64,000 nt of DNA from Aristolochia californica (lineage: Eukaryota; Streptophyta; Magnoliopsida; Piperales; Aristolochiaceae): NCBI GenBank assembly GCA_029961685.1, contig JARWKL010000001.1, forward strand, positions 31,508,295-31,572,294, given 5' to 3'. The translations under genes were made by a program, and so were the position numbers. Positions 62,231 to 64,000 of the stretch are shown here, one piece after another (within the stretch, counting starts at the first letter, position 1; every line of letters starts with the position of its first letter). A model generated the notes under the pieces. The model saw nothing but the letters and a program-made list of their open reading frames with translations, searched no databases and had not been told where the DNA came from.

Positions 62231-63706
62231 CAACAAAATGAAAATTTTAGAGTTTATGTAAGGAAAAAAAATTTAAAACAATGAACCACAAATAAACACA
62301 AATGTTTTGTTAACCAAGTTTGGGAAATAGCTTGGAATTTTATTAGAAAGAGATTTCTTCTACACATGTTTTAAAAATGGATATGCATGCTTGAAACATG
62401 GTAAAGATGCAAATGACCTATGGATCCAAAGCTTTTAAAGAGATTAACAAACGCTCATAAAATTCTCAAGTGAACGTGCGGTGGGATATTTATTCGAGTC
62501 GAACAAGCTATTATTTTGCCCATTTACAAAAAGCTGACCTAACAATCATAGATGATTGTAAACTTATTTATCATGCCTAATGAGCTATATATTTTTATGA
62601 AATGACTTATGGATTGGGAGTCAACACTTAGTTAAAAATTCCCCGTCTCCCCCTTTTCCTGACGATTGCAAACCTAAGATATAAAAACTAAAAAGAGCTT
62701 ACAATCCCTAAAAACTCTGACACTCTTTGGAATTATCTCTCTCTACATTTGTGCATTGTGTATTTCCATTTTAGATATACTTTTTTTTCTTAAATTAAAA
62801 CTTTCAATTTTCGCTCCCCTTCTTCCTATAAAAAAATAAGGCAAACAGGTCACAACAAAATAAAAATTTTAGAGTTTATGTACAGAAAATTTAATCACAC
62901 ACCACAAATGAACACAATAGTTTTGTTATCCAAGTTTGTGGATTTCCACTAGTTCAACCCTAATAGCTTGGAATTTTATAACAAAGAGATTTCTTCTACA
63001 TATGTTTTAAAAATGGGTATGCAAGTTTAAAACATGTAAAAGATGTAAATGACCTATGGATCCAAAGCTTTTAAAGAGAATAACAAAATTTCATTAAATT
63101 CTAAAGTGAACGTGCGGAGGGATAATTATTCGAATCGAACAAGCCATTATTTTGTCCATTTACAAAAAGTAGACCTAACAATCATAGATGATCGTAAAGT
63201 GATTTATCATGCGTAACGGGCTATATTTTTGTAAGAAATGTTTTATGGATTGGGAGTCAACACTCAAATAAAAATCCTACGCCTCCCCCTTTTCCCGAAG
63301 ATTGCAAAACCTGAGATATAAAAACTCAAAAGAGCTTACAATCCCTAAAAATTATCGACACTCTATCGAATTATCTCTGTCTACATTTGTGCATTGGACA
63401 TTTACATTTTAGACCTACACTTATTTCTTCAATAAAAACTTTGAGTTTTCGCTCTCCCATCTTCCCGTAAAAAAAAAGGCAAATAGGTCACAACAAAATG
63501 AAAATTTTAGAGTTTATGAATGAATTTTTTTAAAAAAAATTAACAAATGTAATTAAAGAAAATTTATTCACACACCACAAATGATAACAAAAGTTTTGTT
63601 ATCGAAGTTTGGGAAATTCCCCTAATTCATCCCTAATAGGTTGGAATTTTAAAATAAAGAGATTTCTTCTACACATGTTTTAAAAAGGGATATGCACGCT
63701 TGAAAC
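61776..63706. repeat. Three monomers, two with ~36-50-bp deletions
   Basis: Spacings are 622, 636 and 673 bp. At about 62280-62285 AAACAATGAACCACAAATAAAC has lost CAAATGTAAGTAAAG through TTCACACAC. At about 62326-62332 GGGAAATAGCTTGG has lost TTCCACTAGTTCAACCCTAA. At about 62888 TACAGAAAATTTAATCACAC has lost the AAAAAATTTAAAACAATAAC stretch. Confidence 0.75.
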
Positions 63707-64000
63707 ATGTTAAAGAAGCAAATGAGCTACGAATCCAAAGATTTTATAGAGAATAACAAACGCTCATTAAATTCTGAAGTGAACATGCTGTGGAATATTT
63801 ATCCGAGTCAAAAAAGCCATTATTTTTCCCAATTACAAAACGTTGACGTAACAAACATAGATGATTTTAAAGTGACTTATCATGCGTAACAGCTATACTT
63901 TTGTAAGAAATGACTTATGGATAGGGAGTCAACACTCAGTTAAAAATCCCCCACCTCCCCCTTTTCCCCACGATTGCAAAACCAGAGATATAAAAACAAA

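Larger units (their letters stand above)
1..64000. repeat. Satellite DNA array, ~672-bp monomer, ~97 tandem copies
   Basis: The whole window except 7041-7979 is made of one monomer repeated head to tail. I phased it on the anchor ATGTTAAAGATG, which recurs from position 152 to 63707; the modal spacing is 671-674 bp. In order from the anchor each unit holds: a stretch open for 60 codons; a segment with GGGAGTCAACACTCAG; a C-rich tract (CCCCCGCCTCCCCCTTTTCCC); TATAAAAAC; two tandem TGTGCAT heptamers; a run ending CGTAAACAAAAAAGGC; ACAAAAGTTTTGT; the AAGAAA/TTTCTT hairpin; and the ACATGTTT/AAACATGT dyad that overlaps the next anchor. Copies differ by scattered substitutions and 1-3-bp indels, roughly 5-15 percent by eye. 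Both window ends fall inside a monomer, so the array continues outside. No coding gene interrupts it. I do not recognise the family by name; centromeric, pericentromeric or heterochromatic location cannot be told from sequence alone. Confidence 0.97.
34200..64000. repeat. Mixed block with AAAAGTTATTCAC variant copies
   Basis: Anchors: 34360, 35035, 35706, 36374, 37048, 37722, 38395, 39064, 39737, 40409, 40972, 41645, 42088, 42760, 43428, 44103, 44648, 45322, 45990, 46645, 47301, 47971, 48643, 49239, 49915, 50589, 51259, 51881, 52554, 53225, 53900, 54573, 55246, 55918, 56572, 57223, 57895, 58566, 59237, 59757, 60430, 61103, 61776, 62398, 63034, 63707. From about 34.2 kb on, many copies read AGAAAAGTTATTCAC where earlier ones read AGAAAATTTATTCAC (for example near 34889, 35560, 37575, 39591, 41500, 47824, 48497, 49768, 53752, 55100, 57077). 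Both states are interspersed to the end of the window. I see no gene. Confidence 0.83.

Noticed and set aside
1..64000. Regular repeats with conserved dyads as a CRISPR array
   Set aside because: The unit is about 672 bp with no short repeat and unique-spacer alternation and no cas genes.
1..64000. The 672-bp unit as a dimer of ~336-bp halves
   Set aside because: I could not align the two halves of a monomer beyond short A+T-rich words.

Overview
This window is one long tandem array of non-coding satellite DNA, interrupted once by a solo LTR. The unit is an A+T-rich monomer of about 672 bp, and I count 97 tandem copies by their shared anchor ATGTTAAAGATG (one copy has lost the anchor by deletion). 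Most anchor-to-anchor spacings are 666-677 bp. All copies are head to tail on the same strand, and the array runs off both ends of the window. I find no protein gene, tRNA, rRNA or CRISPR array. Every open frame I examined is short, lies inside the monomer and recurs at the monomer period.

The organism is a eukaryote with large satellite blocks, most likely a plant. The plant call is an inference from the long monomer, the AT-richness and an LTR with 5'-TG...CA-3' ends and a 5-bp target duplication. I do not recognise the satellite family or the LTR family.

Layout. (1) About 1-5450 is a distinct subfamily A: it lacks an 8-bp AAACGCTC segment and shares several other diagnostic variants. (2) About 5450-14.7 kb is subfamily B arranged as a four-monomer higher-order repeat of about 2.69 kb. 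At 7041-7979 it carries the 939-bp solo LTR, flanked by the 5-bp target duplication ATAAA. (3) About 14.7-34 kb is subfamily B with less obvious higher-order order. (4) About 34-64 kb mixes B with a variant reading AAAAGTTATTCAC, and contains several scattered pairwise duplications. These include a 603-bp block repeated about 3.2 kb away with 11 substitutions, and multi-monomer blocks repeated about 8.2-9.9 kb away. At least ten monomers carry internal deletions of roughly 50-360 bp.

The features describe turnover of a satellite by unequal exchange, gene conversion, short-homology deletion and one retrotransposon insertion later reduced to a solo LTR. Each monomer also carries recurring structure: a C-rich tract followed by a TATAAAAA box, an AAGAAA/TTTCTT hairpin and an ACATGTTT/AAACATGT dyad. 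About 30 of 97 copies keep a 60-codon open frame, but I see no good evidence that it is translated.
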